A DNA stretch of 64,000 nt from Ensifer sp. IC4062 (GCF_020193575.1 NZ_JADYVD010000046.1:1-64000), one strand, 5' to 3'. Shown: positions 35,103 through 44,816, counted from the first letter of the stretch. Notes: generated from the letters alone by a model not told the origin. Program-made: numbers and translations.

Positions 35103-35841
35103 GGCATTTCCTCCGAAGCGCACAAATCCGTTCAGAAAGATCTAGAGAGGTTTGCGGTCGCGTCGACACTGTCAGCCAGGAAAACATCCGCCAATGGCAC
35201 TGGATTGAACGGCCCCTCCCCCAGTGGTCGTGAAACACTAAGGTCAGAATAGCCGCTGAATATTTCAGCCTATCGCTTCAGTTGAAATTCGGAAGTAGAA
35301 GCCGCATCGAGCTTCGAAAGACGCGGCATCCTCGCCAACGGACGGATGACAGCTTCGCACGCCACCAGAGTCCTTCGCTTTCAAACCGTCACCGACTCGA
35401 ATAGCCCTCGAAGGAGAGAAACGCTTCGTTGAAGTGCAGCGCGCTCCTGTGCGTCAAGGTCAGGTAGCAGTTCGGTTTTAATGCCTTCGCGACCCACGGC
35501 ACGGGGTTCCGACAAAGCTACATCCTGCACCCCCCCCCGCGACGACTGCGGTGACACTCGAAACCGATTGCACCGCCTGCTCGTCCTGTCTTATCGCCCC
35601 GACGATTTGGGCAAGACCTGCTCCGCCGCATGAGCGGTTCAAACTCATCTGCTCGCTGCGGAGTCAATGCGGGTCGCAGCGCATAATCCCCGCCGCCGTC
35701 TTCTGATCCTTCACTCGAGACGCGCTCATCACAGCGCATTATCCAACCTTTCTGCCCGCGCCGAGCAAGTGCTCGCAAAACGCGAGAGAGGGATTGCTTT
35801 GCTCCCGCGCGGCCCGGGGCCAAATCCTCTATTCAAGGCCA
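35103..35841. other. 739-bp region without an intact gene
   Basis: The only recognisable content is the dehydrogenase remnant at 35381-35530. A run of nine C at 35530-35538 lies at the remnant's upstream edge. No RNA gene or promoter could be identified. Confidence 0.5.
35381..35530 (-). pseudogene. C-terminal remnant of an L-lactate/malate dehydrogenase
   Basis: The minus strand encodes about 49 residues ending at a stop at 35381-35383. VQDVALSEPRAVGREGI and LLPDLDAQERAALQRSVSLL are the end of the LDH/MDH C-terminal domain. The coding match ends at a G9 tract on the minus strand, and the NAD-binding half is absent. Identification is by eye. Confidence 0.5.
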
Positions 35842-37266
35842 CTAGACGTCATAATAGAGGACAAACTCGTATGGATGCGGGCGCATACGTATCTCCGTGA
35901 TCTCACGCGAGCGCTTGTACTCCACGTAGGTGTCGATAACGTCCGTTGTGAACACGTCTCCCGCGAACAGGAACTTGCAATCCGCCTGTAGCGCATCAAG
36001 AGCCTCGCCGAGCGAGGCCGGTGTGGACCGGATTGCGGCGCGTTCAATCGGCGGCAGATCGTAAAGGTTCTTGTCGATCGGATCTCCCGGATCGATGCGG
36101 CTTCGAATGCCGTCGAGGCCGGCCATGAGCATGGCGGCGAATGCCAGATACGGATTGCAGGAGGGATCCGGGCAGCGGAACTCCACCCGCTTGCTTCTAG
36201 GGTTGAGCGAGTACATCGGGATCCGGCACGCCGCAGAGCGGTTGCGGCGCGAATAGCCGAGATTGACCGGCGCCTCGAAACCCGGCACGAGCCGCCGGTA
36301 GGAATTGACGGTGGGAGCGCAGATGGCGAGCAGTGCTGGCGCATGCTTGAGCAGTCCGCCTATGTAGTAGCGCATCACTTCGCTTGAGCCGGCATAGCCA
36401 TCGCCTGCAAAGATCGGGCGATCTTCCTGCCAAATGCTCTGGTGGACGTGCATGCCCGAGCCGTTGTCGCCAAACAGGGGCTTCGGCATGAAGGTTGCGG
36501 TCATGCCGCGGCTGCGCGCGACATTCTTCACGACGTATTTGTAGATCATCACGCTATCGGCCATACGCGTCAGCGTCGCAAAACGCATATCGATCTCGCC
36601 CTGGCCACCGGTCGCGACCTCGTGGTGGTGCGCCTCGACCTCAATACCAATCCGCTCGAGGACCGTCACCATTCTCGTGCGCGCGTCCTGAAGGGTGTCG
36701 GCAGGCGGGACGGGGAAGTAGCCCTCTTTTGGGCGCAGCTTGTGCCCGAGGCCGGTTCCGCCCCTCGCCGCCCAGTTCGCTTCGATGGCGTCGATCTCGT
36801 AGTAGCCGTAGTTGGTGCCCTGATCGTAATGGACCTCGTTGAAGACGAAGTGCTCGAGTTCCGGGCCGAAATAGGCCGTATCGCCGATACCCGTAGCCTT
36901 GAGATAGGTCTCGGCCTTTTGGGCGATAAAGCGCGGGTCCCGGCTATAGGGTTGTGCGTTGACGGGGTCGAGAATATTGCAGATCAGGACGAGCGTCGGC
37001 TCCTCCGTGAACGGGTCCAGGAAGGTGGTGGTCGGATCCGGCACGACGAGCATGTCGCTTTCCTGTATTTCCTGGAAACCCCGGATGGACGAGCCGTCGA
37101 AGCCGATACCATCGGTGAAGCTGTCCGCGCCGATGGCGCCTGGCGGCACCGAGAAATGCTGCCACAGGCCGAGAAGGTCTGCGAACCGAAGATCGATCAT
37201 TGCGATCTCGCCATCCTTTATCGTCCGCAGAACGTCATCCGGACGGGTGTAGCTATTGTAAGACAT
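35842..37266 (-). CDS. glnA: Type I glutamine synthetase
   Basis: 474 aa. Makes glutamine from glutamate, ammonia and ATP. Key features are DGIGFDGSSIRGF near the N-terminus, the metal-binding FGPELEHFVF, GSGMHVHQSIW, and the adenylylation loop DKNLYDLPP with the modifiable Tyr. GGAGG precedes the ATG at 37266. Its regulation by GlnE adenylylation is therefore plausible. It lies 88 bp after the YbaK-type gene on the same strand. Rhizobia carry several GS genes, and this may be an accessory copy. Confidence 0.95.
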   Translation of the reverse strand: MSYNSYTRPDDVLRTIKDGEIAMIDLRFADLLGLWQHFSVPPGAIGADSFTDGIGFDGSSIRGFQEIQESDMLVVPDPTTTFLDPFTEEPTLVLICNILDPVNAQPYSRDPRFIAQKAETYLKATGIGDTAYFGPELEHFVFNEVHYDQGTNYGYYEIDAIEANWAARGGTGLGHKLRPKEGYFPVPPADTLQDARTRMVTVLERIGIEVEAHHHEVATGGQGEIDMRFATLTRMADSVMIYKYVVKNVARSRGMTATFMPKPLFGDNGSGMHVHQSIWQEDRPIFAGDGYAGSSEVMRYYIGGLLKHAPALLAICAPTVNSYRRLVPGFEAPVNLGYSRRNRSAACRIPMYSLNPRSKRVEFRCPDPSCNPYLAFAAMLMAGLDGIRSRIDPGDPIDKNLYDLPPIERAAIRSTPASLGEALDALQADCKFLFAGDVFTTDVIDTYVEYKRSREITEIRMRPHPYEFVLYYDV

Positions 37267-37354
37267 CGCCGCCTCCATTCCTCATATCGGTCCGTCGAAG
37301 CGAGGCCGGACCTCGACGGCGCCGCCGGCCCTTCTGCCGCCGATCGGCTGCGTA

Positions 37355-37858
37355 TCACTCGATCAGCTCCCCGAGCGGGGTGGGGTCGCGGTTGCGCGCG
37401 CTGAAATTCCCATGAAGCGCCTCCCGCGTGAGCCGCGCGAACTGGGCCCGGCTCATATGGACGAGGGTGGCGTGATCGCCGCCCTCGAAATAAACCTCGG
37501 GCTGGCCGCAGACGCTGTCCTCGATGATTGTGTCCAGTCCGTAGCACTCGCCGATCGGGGGAACAGCGCCGTGTGTGCAATCCGGGATCAACTGATCGAG
37601 CTCATGCTCCGTGGCGAGGGTCAGGTCCTCGCCGAGTGCCGCTTCGAGTTTGCTCAGCCGCACATGCCGTGAAGCAGGCAGGATAGCCAGAAGATAGCCG
37701 TCGCGTCTGCGCAGCACGACGCCTTTGGCCAGGCAGTGGGTGGCGATGTGGCAGGCGCGCGCGGTAGACAACGATGATCTGGTCGGCCTGTGCTCGACCA
37801 GATCGTACTCGACGCCCTTGCGATCGAGATATGCCTGGAGTGTCAATGCAATGGTCAC
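37355..37858 (-). CDS. YbaK/ProX-type aminoacyl-tRNA deacylase domain protein
   Basis: 167 aa. The fold is seen in LDRKGVEYDLVEHRPTRSS, LAKGVVLRRRDGYLLAILPA and TEHELDQLIPDCTHGAVPP, followed by a glycine-containing active-site loop. Such enzymes remove mischarged amino acids from tRNA. The C-terminal extension (LTREALHGNFSARNRDP) is beyond the core. I chose a GTG at 37858, preceded by GGAGGG at good spacing. It precedes glutamine synthetase in the same direction. Confidence 0.82.
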   Translation of the reverse strand: MTIALTLQAYLDRKGVEYDLVEHRPTRSSLSTARACHIATHCLAKGVVLRRRDGYLLAILPASRHVRLSKLEAALGEDLTLATEHELDQLIPDCTHGAVPPIGECYGLDTIIEDSVCGQPEVYFEGGDHATLVHMSRAQFARLTREALHGNFSARNRDPTPLGELIE

Positions 37859-38595
37859 AATCCCACCCTCCCAGGGAGAGACCTTCCATCGTGAGGCCCC
37901 GTACTTGCGTCTCACGATGCTCAACCATCTAGTATAACACGTTGCCGGTTTCGCGTTCCAACTGTTCGCGGCGAAGCTTCGTGGCGCAGCGCATACCCTG
38001 CCCGCATGCGGACCTCATCCAGTGGATTATTGCCGGCGATGCGGTAAACGACGGCCAAGCACCACCGACACCGCTGGCCGGCCAGGAACCTTCCACACCC
38101 GAGATGGCAAATGAGCAGCCGCAGCAAGGTGCAGAACAGCCCGACCAGGAATCAGGCGGTTCTCTGGAAGGCCCATTCAAACAGATCCAGTCGACATCGT
38201 TGTCTTGAGACGCAGAGATCTGACGCCGCGCCGAAATGCCGCCAACACGATAAGAGCGTACCGGGCGCAGACGCTTCAGCGCCGCAACCAGTTCGCGCGC
38301 AGCTTGACCGGTTAAAAGAGCACCCGCAGGAGGTTGTCTAATCGCGTCAAGGTGGTCCGGGCATTCGGCGTCTCATCGTGTTGCGGAACAAGGCGACGCG
38401 GCGTGAATCGGTTGTTTGGATCAGGCCTCAGCGGCCATGTTTTCGTCAGAGCTGTCCGGTGCCGGGGAGCAGGGTTGTCTCCGCGGTCGACAAGTAGCCT
38501 CCTCGGCACGGAATGATCCAACCCACGTCCACAGCAGGGACGCTCAGTGCCTCAAATCAGATTGACGCGCTGAGGGAAAAAGCCTGACGCTTCAG
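37859..38595. other. 737-bp region with no recognisable gene
   Basis: Several short frames exist on both strands but none has a family signature, a good ribosome site or a plausible composition. The region ends at the IS110 transposase remnant and may be decayed sequence. Confidence 0.4.
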
Positions 38596-38919
38596 CTATA
38601 GGGTCGCACCGGCCGATGTGTTGAAGACCTCTCCTGTCTTGAGCACGCTGCGCATGATCACGGCAACCTTTCGGGCAACCGCCACCGCAGCGCGTTTGAA
38701 GCCTACGCGCTCACGCAGCTTGAGCCCCCAGCTTGTGAGACTGCACTCGTTCTTGGCACTTGTTCTCGTGAGGATCACGGTCGCCGCTTCATAAAGCAGT
38801 CCTCTCAGACGGTTGTCGCCTTTTCGCGAGATGTGGCCGCCATAATCGATCTCGCCAGACTGGTATCGCCGCGTTGTCAGCCCGAGGCAGGCGCCGACTG
38901 CGCGCGATGTTCGGAAGTT
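38596..38919 (-). pseudogene. IS110-family transposase, C-terminal fragment
   Basis: The minus strand reads SRAVGACLGLTTRRYQSGEI, GGHISRKGDNRLRGLLYEAA and ends at a stop at 38596-38598. This is the C-terminal region of IS110-type transposases, including the Ser/Gly-rich SGEIDYGGHISRKGD part. The N-terminal nuclease half is missing and lies, inverted, next to it on the other strand. Confidence 0.8.
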
Positions 38920-38944
38920 GCCTGATCTTCAATTGCTGCGACGT

Positions 38945-39293
38945 AACGAAACCAGCGTCTGTATTGTCGATACAAGCGGCAAGACTTGCCGGGAGAAAAA
39001 GGTAGTGTCTCACCCGGAAGACTTGGTTGCCATCTTGAGTGATCCCGCGCTCAGCTTGGAACGGGTGGGCCTCCAGGCCAGGCCAAATGTCTCAATGGCT
39101 GTTCGAAGGGCTGGCAAAGGCCGGGCTTCCGGTATTCTGCATCGAGACGCGCCACACGAAGGCCTTCCTAAAGGCTTCGCAAACGAACAAGAGTGACCGC
39201 AACGATACGCGCGGCATTGCGCAGATGATGCGGGTCGGTCTTTTCAAGAACGTGCACGTGAAGACGCTCACGAGCCAGAAGCGACGCACCTTA
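38945..39293 (+). pseudogene. IS110-family transposase, N-terminal fragment with a frameshift
   Basis: The plus strand reads NETSVCIVDTSGKTCREK, then after a frameshift near 39080 MSQWLFEGLAKAGLPVFCIE and NKSDRNDTRGIAQMMRVGLF. These are N-terminal IS110 motifs, including the acidic residues of the RuvC-like active site (SDRNDT). It stops at about 39293 where an unrelated gene fragment begins. The two halves lie back to back (5' ends adjacent), so the element has been rearranged. Confidence 0.8.
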
Positions 39294-39295
39294 TT

Positions 39296-39868
39296 CAGGA
39301 CGCTTCGGCTGCTGCTATCGGCGGTGAGGCACTTGCCAAATGCGTGCTCGATAGCGGCGCTACGTCAGGTTCGATCCTGCTGCCGTCGTCGACCGCGATG
39401 GGCAACATCGAGGTCAACAACCGCGTTACCGCTGCCTTCAACGCGATCGTCAAGACGCTAAAGGATGCCGGCAAGCTCGAGGCATTCAAGGTCGATGCCG
39501 GTCCCGAGAACGTCGGCATCGATACGAACCCGAACGATCCAGTCAACGCGCTTGTATCGCTGTTCGAATCGCGCGGTGACGTGGTCGGCGCGTTTACCGC
39601 CAACAACGTCTTCACGCCGCCGCTGGTCAAGGCCGTTGAACAGAAGGGATGGACGAACAAGTTCTGCGCCTTTGGTTTCGACCTCGGTCCGGCGCAGCAG
39701 GAAGGTATTGCTGCCGGCAACCTGACCGGCTCGCTCGGGCAGCAGCCGTTCCTGCAGGGCTTCTGGCCGGTGATGCAGCTTTACCTGCAGATCGACCGTG
39801 GCATCTCCGTCGCCAATCTCGCCACGCGCGCCCAGCTTTCAACGAGCCCAACTCAAGGCATGGCTTAA
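39296..39868 (+). pseudogene. Fragment of a sugar ABC transporter binding protein
   Basis: The frame reads DASAAAIGGEALAKCVLDSG, DPVNALVSLFESRGDVVGAF and QQPFLQGFWPVMQLYLQIDR. These match the C-terminal lobe of RbsB-like periplasmic sugar-binding proteins. Signal peptide and N-terminal lobe are absent. The last residues (LSTSPTQGMA) depart from the family ending, suggesting a second break at about 39835. No transport partner genes are adjacent. Confidence 0.7.
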
Positions 39869-39986
39869 ATTGGAGATGGCAATCCAGTAGGCCATGCCAT
39901 ATCGAGCCACAGATTGGAGCTCCGTGAATCATTCACTGGGCAGTAGGTGCGATGGCAACAATGCAGCCGCCGCATCCGCGCCAACT

Positions 39987-40697
39987 TCAAATCAGCTTGA
40001 GCTTGGTAGCTAGCGCCGTCGCTTGAGGCAGCGTTCCGGCGTTAAGCGCTTTGCGCGCATTGTTCAGATGGAAATTAACATTGTGATAGGTCATGTTTTC
40101 GATGGTCGCGATTGCTCTCATGGTCTTGCCTTCGGCCGACCACTTGAGCAGAAGGGCTTGCTTGGCGGTCATCCTGACTTCCAGTTTCGCGGTGGGCATA
40201 ATATTCGCCTGCTCGATCCGAGCGTGGAGCAGCGCGACGGCCGTCGCGGCAGTGATTGGATCGATATCTTTTGTCAGCGAGAGAGACTGCTTGTGCGATG
40301 CAATCGTCAGCATAGCGACGCGTCCGAATGCAACTGCAATCGGAATCGTAATGCCCGATCGGATACCGAAATCATCGGCGTCGCGGTAAAACTGCCGAAT
40401 GTGGCGCGACTTCCACACCCTTGAGCTTTCGGAGGACCAGCTAAAGGTTCTCATAGTAGATCTGGCCAACGCGACCACTGGGTCGATCTCGTCGAATTTC
40501 TTGCCGAAATACCTGGTCTGCCATTCGGTTGGATAATTTGAGACAGCAAAAGTCCCGACCGGTTGCAGGTTGAGGTAGGCGTAGCTATCGAAGCCCAGTT
40601 CCCGAGCAAGATCTCCAAGCGCTTCCTTGAACACCTTCTCCGACATCGCCAAGGTGGAAATGTCAGTCAACTTCTGAAACCAGATCTTCACATTCAC
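39987..40697 (-). CDS. TraR-type LuxR-family quorum-sensing regulator
   Basis: 236 aa. The N-terminal acyl-homoserine-lactone domain has Trp59, Tyr63, Asp72 and Trp87, with exactly the spacing of the TraR ligand residues (57, 61, 70, 85). The C-terminal LuxR helix-turn-helix spans 172-225 (LLLKWSAEGKTMRAIATIEN, then HNVNFHLNNARKAL). It should activate conjugation or the luxI gene when bound to signal. It lies 16 kb from luxI on the same strand. No TraM antiactivator gene was recognised in the window. Confidence 0.9.
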   Translation of the reverse strand: MNVKIWFQKLTDISTLAMSEKVFKEALGDLARELGFDSYAYLNLQPVGTFAVSNYPTEWQTRYFGKKFDEIDPVVALARSTMRTFSWSSESSRVWKSRHIRQFYRDADDFGIRSGITIPIAVAFGRVAMLTIASHKQSLSLTKDIDPITAATAVALLHARIEQANIMPTAKLEVRMTAKQALLLKWSAEGKTMRAIATIENMTYHNVNFHLNNARKALNAGTLPQATALATKLKLI

Positions 40698-40874
40698 GTT
40701 TCTGACCCCGCTCCTCTGCTAGAAATAGTCGGCCCTGCGTTTCGGTTCTACAGCTTCCTTCTACTTCCAGCTGCATTCCGGATCATGATTCCCCGTTTAC
40801 GCTCTTATGGCAAGACATCACCGTATGAACCTGCCGCGAAGGATGAGCAGTCTCGCTGAGTACTGCCACCCATG

Positions 40875-41828
40875 CTATTCCCGTTCAGCCAATGCCCGCG
40901 GTTTTCGGCTTCCTATATGTCCTCGATCGGTATTGCGTATTCGCGCCGGCAGCGCGAGGGAGCGGGCTATTTCAACAATCTCATCACGGTTTGCCGTAGG
41001 GTCTTCCTTGTTCCAGGCGAGCCCCAGACCAACGGTGAAATCTATCCCTTCCACCTCTCGAAGCAGGAAGGATCGATTGGGCAGATCCTTCGTCCATTCC
41101 GGAACGAACCCGACGCCAATTCCCGCGGAAACCAGCGAGACCAACGAGAGAGTGTCATCGCAACTGCAGGCGACGTTATCGCCAAGGCCGTGCGTCCTGA
41201 ACTGCTCGAAAAAGTACTTCTCCGTGTAAGACAGATTCGAGCGTGAGAAAGAAATGATACGTTCCCGCTTCAAATCGGTCATCGTGATCTTGTCTGTGGC
41301 CGCAAGTGCGCCGCCAGAGGGCACCGCAAGAAGGTAACGCTCGTTCGCAATGGTGTGCCAACGCAAGGAGCCGATATTTTCAACCGGTCGGATAAAGCCG
41401 AGATTCACGCGCCCCTTCTCGAGATCGCGGATGATCTGATCCGTGGAACCACTGCTGATGTGAATCTGGACATCGGGAAATCGCTGACCGAGCTTTCTCA
41501 GGAACGCTGGCAGAACCCCAAAGGTGGCGGGGTAAATGGTACCGATCGTGATTCGGCTGACGTCCTTCCCTGCAATCGCTCTGACGATGGCGGAGCTAGT
41601 CTCAATCTCCTGCAGCATGCGGACGCAACGCTCGTGGAAGACTTCACCGGCCTTGGTCAACTGGACGCGTCGCGTCGAGCGAATAAGAAGCTGGACTCCA
41701 AGATCCTTTTCCAGCATCTGGATCTGCAGGCTGAGGGCTGGTTGTGCCATCGACAGTCTCGCCGCCGCCCGGCCGAAATGCAGCTCCTCGGCAAGCGCCG
41801 CAAAACATCTCATCTGGCGCAGTTCCAT
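40875..41828 (-). CDS. LysR-family transcriptional regulator
   Basis: 317 aa. Winged helix at residues 1-60 (MELRQMRCFAALAEELHFGR, AQPALSLQIQMLEKDLGVQL), then the effector domain. The group resembles aromatic or organic-acid regulators (DVQIHISSGSTDQIIRDLEK). The ATG ending at 41828 follows GGAG. It is the nearest LysR to the catabolic island at 45-56 kb and a possible regulator of it, but no direct link is visible. Confidence 0.88.
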   Translation of the reverse strand: MELRQMRCFAALAEELHFGRAAARLSMAQPALSLQIQMLEKDLGVQLLIRSTRRVQLTKAGEVFHERCVRMLQEIETSSAIVRAIAGKDVSRITIGTIYPATFGVLPAFLRKLGQRFPDVQIHISSGSTDQIIRDLEKGRVNLGFIRPVENIGSLRWHTIANERYLLAVPSGGALAATDKITMTDLKRERIISFSRSNLSYTEKYFFEQFRTHGLGDNVACSCDDTLSLVSLVSAGIGVGFVPEWTKDLPNRSFLLREVEGIDFTVGLGLAWNKEDPTANRDEIVEIARSLALPARIRNTDRGHIGSRKPRALAERE

Positions 41829-42660
41829 TTCCACTTTCTCCGTACTGTCCAGGCCGCTGCAGCCAATCATCGATTAATAAGTCATCGAAATCAATCCACC
41901 TCTTTTGATACATGTCATTTGCTGAATTCCCTGAGTAGACACCTTGCCCGGCTGCTGGCAAAACCGAAACGGCTATCGCCGCCTAGTTGCTCCAGATAGG
42001 TGATCGCGGCGTCTCTCTTTCCGGAAAGCTGTAGGCGTCGGTCGTAGGAAGGGTCAGCCGCCAATGCGTTGCCACGTCAAACAACGAGGAGCATTGCTTC
42101 GACAATGAGCATCGCTTCGCCGAGGGTTTGCAATCAGCGATGCCGATCGGAACGTCCCATGTCTTGCCTTGGTCTCAGGAGCTCCGTTCGGTAGGCCCGC
42201 GCTGTATCGTGAGGACGTTCGATTCCGTTTTCCCGAGATGCCCGACCGAACTACCCATATCGGCTGAGCCCCGGCAAGCCGTTCCATTTTCCCGAGGATG
42301 ACATCTCTCGCAATCAGGACTGCGGTCCCTCGCCTGCCCTGCCTTCCCAACGTCCGACCTTCAGGCTGGCGGCACTTCATCTAGTAGTTGTGAACTCTGT
42401 ACATTGCGCTTGCTTTCCCTCTTTGGCCAAGCGGCAGGTCGCTCGGACCGCGTTCGGCTAGCTTCCTCCGTAACACGATGGACCGTACGATGGGGTCAGA
42501 AGAACTTTTGATGACCGGCGACAGCACGCAAAATCCGGAGCAACATTTTGCCTGTTTCCGGCTGAAGGCGAGTTCAGCGGACTGCAGGCCATGGAATCTA
42601 CAATCGCAGCAATGCCATTCATGCAAGGGGAAACGGGCCGAAAACCGCCAACGAGCTTAT
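41829..42660. other. 832-bp region with no recognisable gene
   Basis: A short minus-strand frame near 41925-42070 ends SRARCLLREFSK and looks like the tail of a decayed gene that I cannot identify. The remainder shows no family match on either strand. The LysR promoter should be at the left end. Confidence 0.35.
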
Positions 42661-42663
42661 CGG

Positions 42664-43761
42664 CTATTTGACGGCGGCATCGGTGAAGCCTTCGAGTTCC
42701 GCTCCGATAGATGATAGAGCGTCTCTAAGACGTAGCTCAGCCGCTGCCTTTCTTTTTTCCGGAAGCAGACTAAGGCCCTTCTGGATCGCAACGCGCCAGC
42801 TCTGACCTCTGCCCCAAGCTTCGGCAAAGACCTCCGCGAGTTCCTCTTGTCTTCGTGTGGCTTCCAGTGCCTCGATCAGGAGGCTGGCCTGATACACGTC
42901 CTTCTCCCGTTTCGCGATGCCGTTTACATCCGGCTGTCTGCGGGAGGCGACGATCAGTTTGTGCACTGCATAGCGTTCCGGCGATGGCACGATCACGGGA
43001 ACACCCGAGCGATGCAGCATGACAGTCCGGATGGGCTCATGGATCAGAAAATCGAGAAAACGCAATGGCTGTGCCGACGCCCCGCCAAGAGCGGGCATCG
43101 GGCTGGCATGATCGGCATAGTCATCGGAGCCCCGATTGGGTGTGAGGAATTCGACCCGGTATCGGGCGGCATTCTCGAACTGCGTGATCCTGTGCGGGTC
43201 TGATCGATGTGGTACTGCCCTGAACGTAGTGTCGACGCTCTTCAGAATGCCTATGACCGGCGGCAGGCTGTCCTCGACGGTCGAGGACACCGAATAATGC
43301 TGAGCAAAATCGGCGTCTCCGGTCTGCAACGAGGCTCCGGACAGCCGGACACCCAGGTGTCCGGCATAGGTCTGGAATGCGACTGTGCCGACGAGAACAC
43401 CGCGTAGGCGGAAGATGCCGGCTGCTCCCATGGCTGCGACCACGTCTCCCGTGAACCGGTCGGGAGCCGCCAGCCCTGCCTCCCGGGTCAGGGTCGACAC
43501 CAGTTTTCGACGGCCGCGCAGATCATCCTTGATGCTTTGGAAACTCTCCACACGTCTTGCAATCTCCGGATCATCTGCCGGACCGACATATTTGCGTGTT
43601 TTCTTTGGCTGGGTCTCCTCGAAATACCAGTAATATCTTCCCTTCACAGGAACCCGGACGAAATTGCCCGACGTGGAGAAATCTGTCTCAAACGACGCAT
43701 CAAGGCTACGCTGAGCGAGCTCCGCGAACATTGTTCGGTACATCAGGTCGATCGTCTTCAT
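42664..43761 (-). CDS. Nucleotidyltransferase-fold protein (GSU2403-like)
   Basis: About 365 aa, soluble. The central part (RLRGVLVGTVAFQTYAGHLG, QTGDADFAQHYSVS) has the G-hVG..A and TxDxD pattern of nucleotidyltransferase folds. Later LRFLDFLIHEPIRTVMLHRS and PERYAVHKLIVASRR support the family. Such proteins include AbiEii-like toxins and other defence or modification enzymes; the activity here is unknown. The start is uncertain: ATG 43761 is preferred, but 43809 is possible and no ribosome site is evident. TTATAAG repeats surround the start. Confidence 0.7.
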   Translation of the reverse strand: MKTIDLMYRTMFAELAQRSLDASFETDFSTSGNFVRVPVKGRYYWYFEETQPKKTRKYVGPADDPEIARRVESFQSIKDDLRGRRKLVSTLTREAGLAAPDRFTGDVVAAMGAAGIFRLRGVLVGTVAFQTYAGHLGVRLSGASLQTGDADFAQHYSVSSTVEDSLPPVIGILKSVDTTFRAVPHRSDPHRITQFENAARYRVEFLTPNRGSDDYADHASPMPALGGASAQPLRFLDFLIHEPIRTVMLHRSGVPVIVPSPERYAVHKLIVASRRQPDVNGIAKREKDVYQASLLIEALEATRRQEELAEVFAEAWGRGQSWRVAIQKGLSLLPEKRKAAAELRLRDALSSIGAELEGFTDAAVK

Positions 43762-43772
43762 CAGAAAACCGC

Positions 43773-43861
43773 TATAAGAATTGCGCATTTTTCTTATAAC
43801 TCGCAACACAATTCGCTGGCAAGGGCCGCCTACTTATAAGACGCTCGTGAAAATCTTATAA
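43773..43861. repeat. Cluster of TTATAAG-type repeats upstream of the nucleotidyltransferase-like gene
   Basis: Four copies of a TATAAG/CTTATA element lie in 89 bp. TATAAGAA (43773-43780) and TTCTTATA (43791-43798) form an inverted repeat. CTTATAAG (43833-43840) is a palindrome, and TCTTATAA follows at 43854-43861. They cover the probable promoter and start and look like operator half-sites for an unidentified repressor. Confidence 0.55.
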
Positions 43862-43892
43862 CTTCACTGCAATCGGTTCCTGACGATATATT

Positions 43893-44205
43893 ATGCTCGG
43901 CGTCGAGGCATGCGCGGTCTTGCCGGATAGGCAAATCCGCATCCCACGCGAGGCACAGTTCACGGGGCCGGCTCTAAGCGCCAGCGATGGGCGGATCATC
44001 ACCGTCGGCCCGACTTCAGCGCCGTCGTACACCGCAGCCAGGCCGTGTCCGCCGAGATCCGTGATGATTCGGTTCGGCTCGTCACCTCAAGCGCTGCCGC
44101 GACGGCCCTGGCTGTCTCGACTTCCTCACCGGACGGCTCAGGCCGGCGATGAAGCTCGTGCCTGAAAGCCGTTACCGCCGCGAGTTCACGCTGCGTCAGA
44201 AACAT
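43893..44205 (-). pseudogene. M20-family amidohydrolase remnant
   Basis: The minus strand starts MFLTQRELAAVTAFRHELHR, followed after a frameshift by IITDLGGHGLAAVYDGAEVG, both from the N-terminus of hippurate-hydrolase-like peptidases. It then jumps directly to LRAGPVNCASRGMRICLSGK and TAHASTP, which belong about 150 residues later in the family. So the gene carries a frameshift, an internal deletion and no C-terminus. Confidence 0.7.
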
Positions 44206-44567
44206 CCGTCCTCCTACACTCCAAAGGTCATCGATTCCCCCGTATCAAAGGCCACTCGAAAACAAAACCCGTTGCTGAGGCAGGGCCCCGTCGTCTCGCA
44301 CCAAACATCGCCCTTCGCATCTAGGCCTACGCATGAAGAGCCCTGATAAGAGCGGTAGCGCGGGTAAGGGCGGCTTCGGCAACGCCTCAAACAGACAAAT
44401 AGCCAACCGCACGCCGAAATTGCCCTTCATCTAATGCGGGAAATCAACTATGATTCAACTCACCTGACATGAACGGGGCCCGTGCTTCCGGACGATGCGA
44501 ATCTGACTTCGCTATGAGACCGTCCGGCCACGTCCACCCCTCGCCGGACTCTTGAAGGAGAGCCGCC
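44206..44567. other. Intergenic stretch, nothing recognised
   Basis: Between the M20 remnant and the 82-aa gene. Short frames are present, but none is supported by a ribosome site and family features. Confidence 0.3.
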
Positions 44568-44816
44568 ATGTCGAAGCTACCGAAGACGATCCCGCAGCCG
44601 TCAAGCGAGACGGATGCTCAGCATGACGTCGCCGTTGCGGCGGCCGTGGAACTCGCCATGGAGTTTTACGGCTGCGACGCCGTGACCGCCGCCGCGCGGC
44701 GCGCGATCGAGGCCAGAGACCTGAGGCGTGAAAGTCACTACCGGTTCTGGCTGAACGTCTTCAAGTCCCTCAAATCCAACCCACACCTGATCGAAGAGGT
44801 CTGCCAGCCGGGCTGA
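44568..44816 (+). CDS. Small hypothetical protein, 82 aa
   Basis: GAAGGAG precedes the ATG at ideal spacing. The protein is mostly helical (VAVAAAVELAMEFYGCDAVT, RESHYRFWLNVFKSLKSNPH) with no signal or membrane segment. No family recognised. It lies just before the catabolic island's ABC operon but has its own ribosome site and a 230-bp gap. Confidence 0.6.
   Translation: MSKLPKTIPQPSSETDAQHDVAVAAAVELAMEFYGCDAVTAAARRAIEARDLRRESHYRFWLNVFKSLKSNPHLIEEVCQPG

Noticed and set aside
38596..39293. An intact IS110 insertion sequence
   Set aside because: The two transposase halves are in opposite orientation and the N-terminal half has a frameshift, so no functional element is present.
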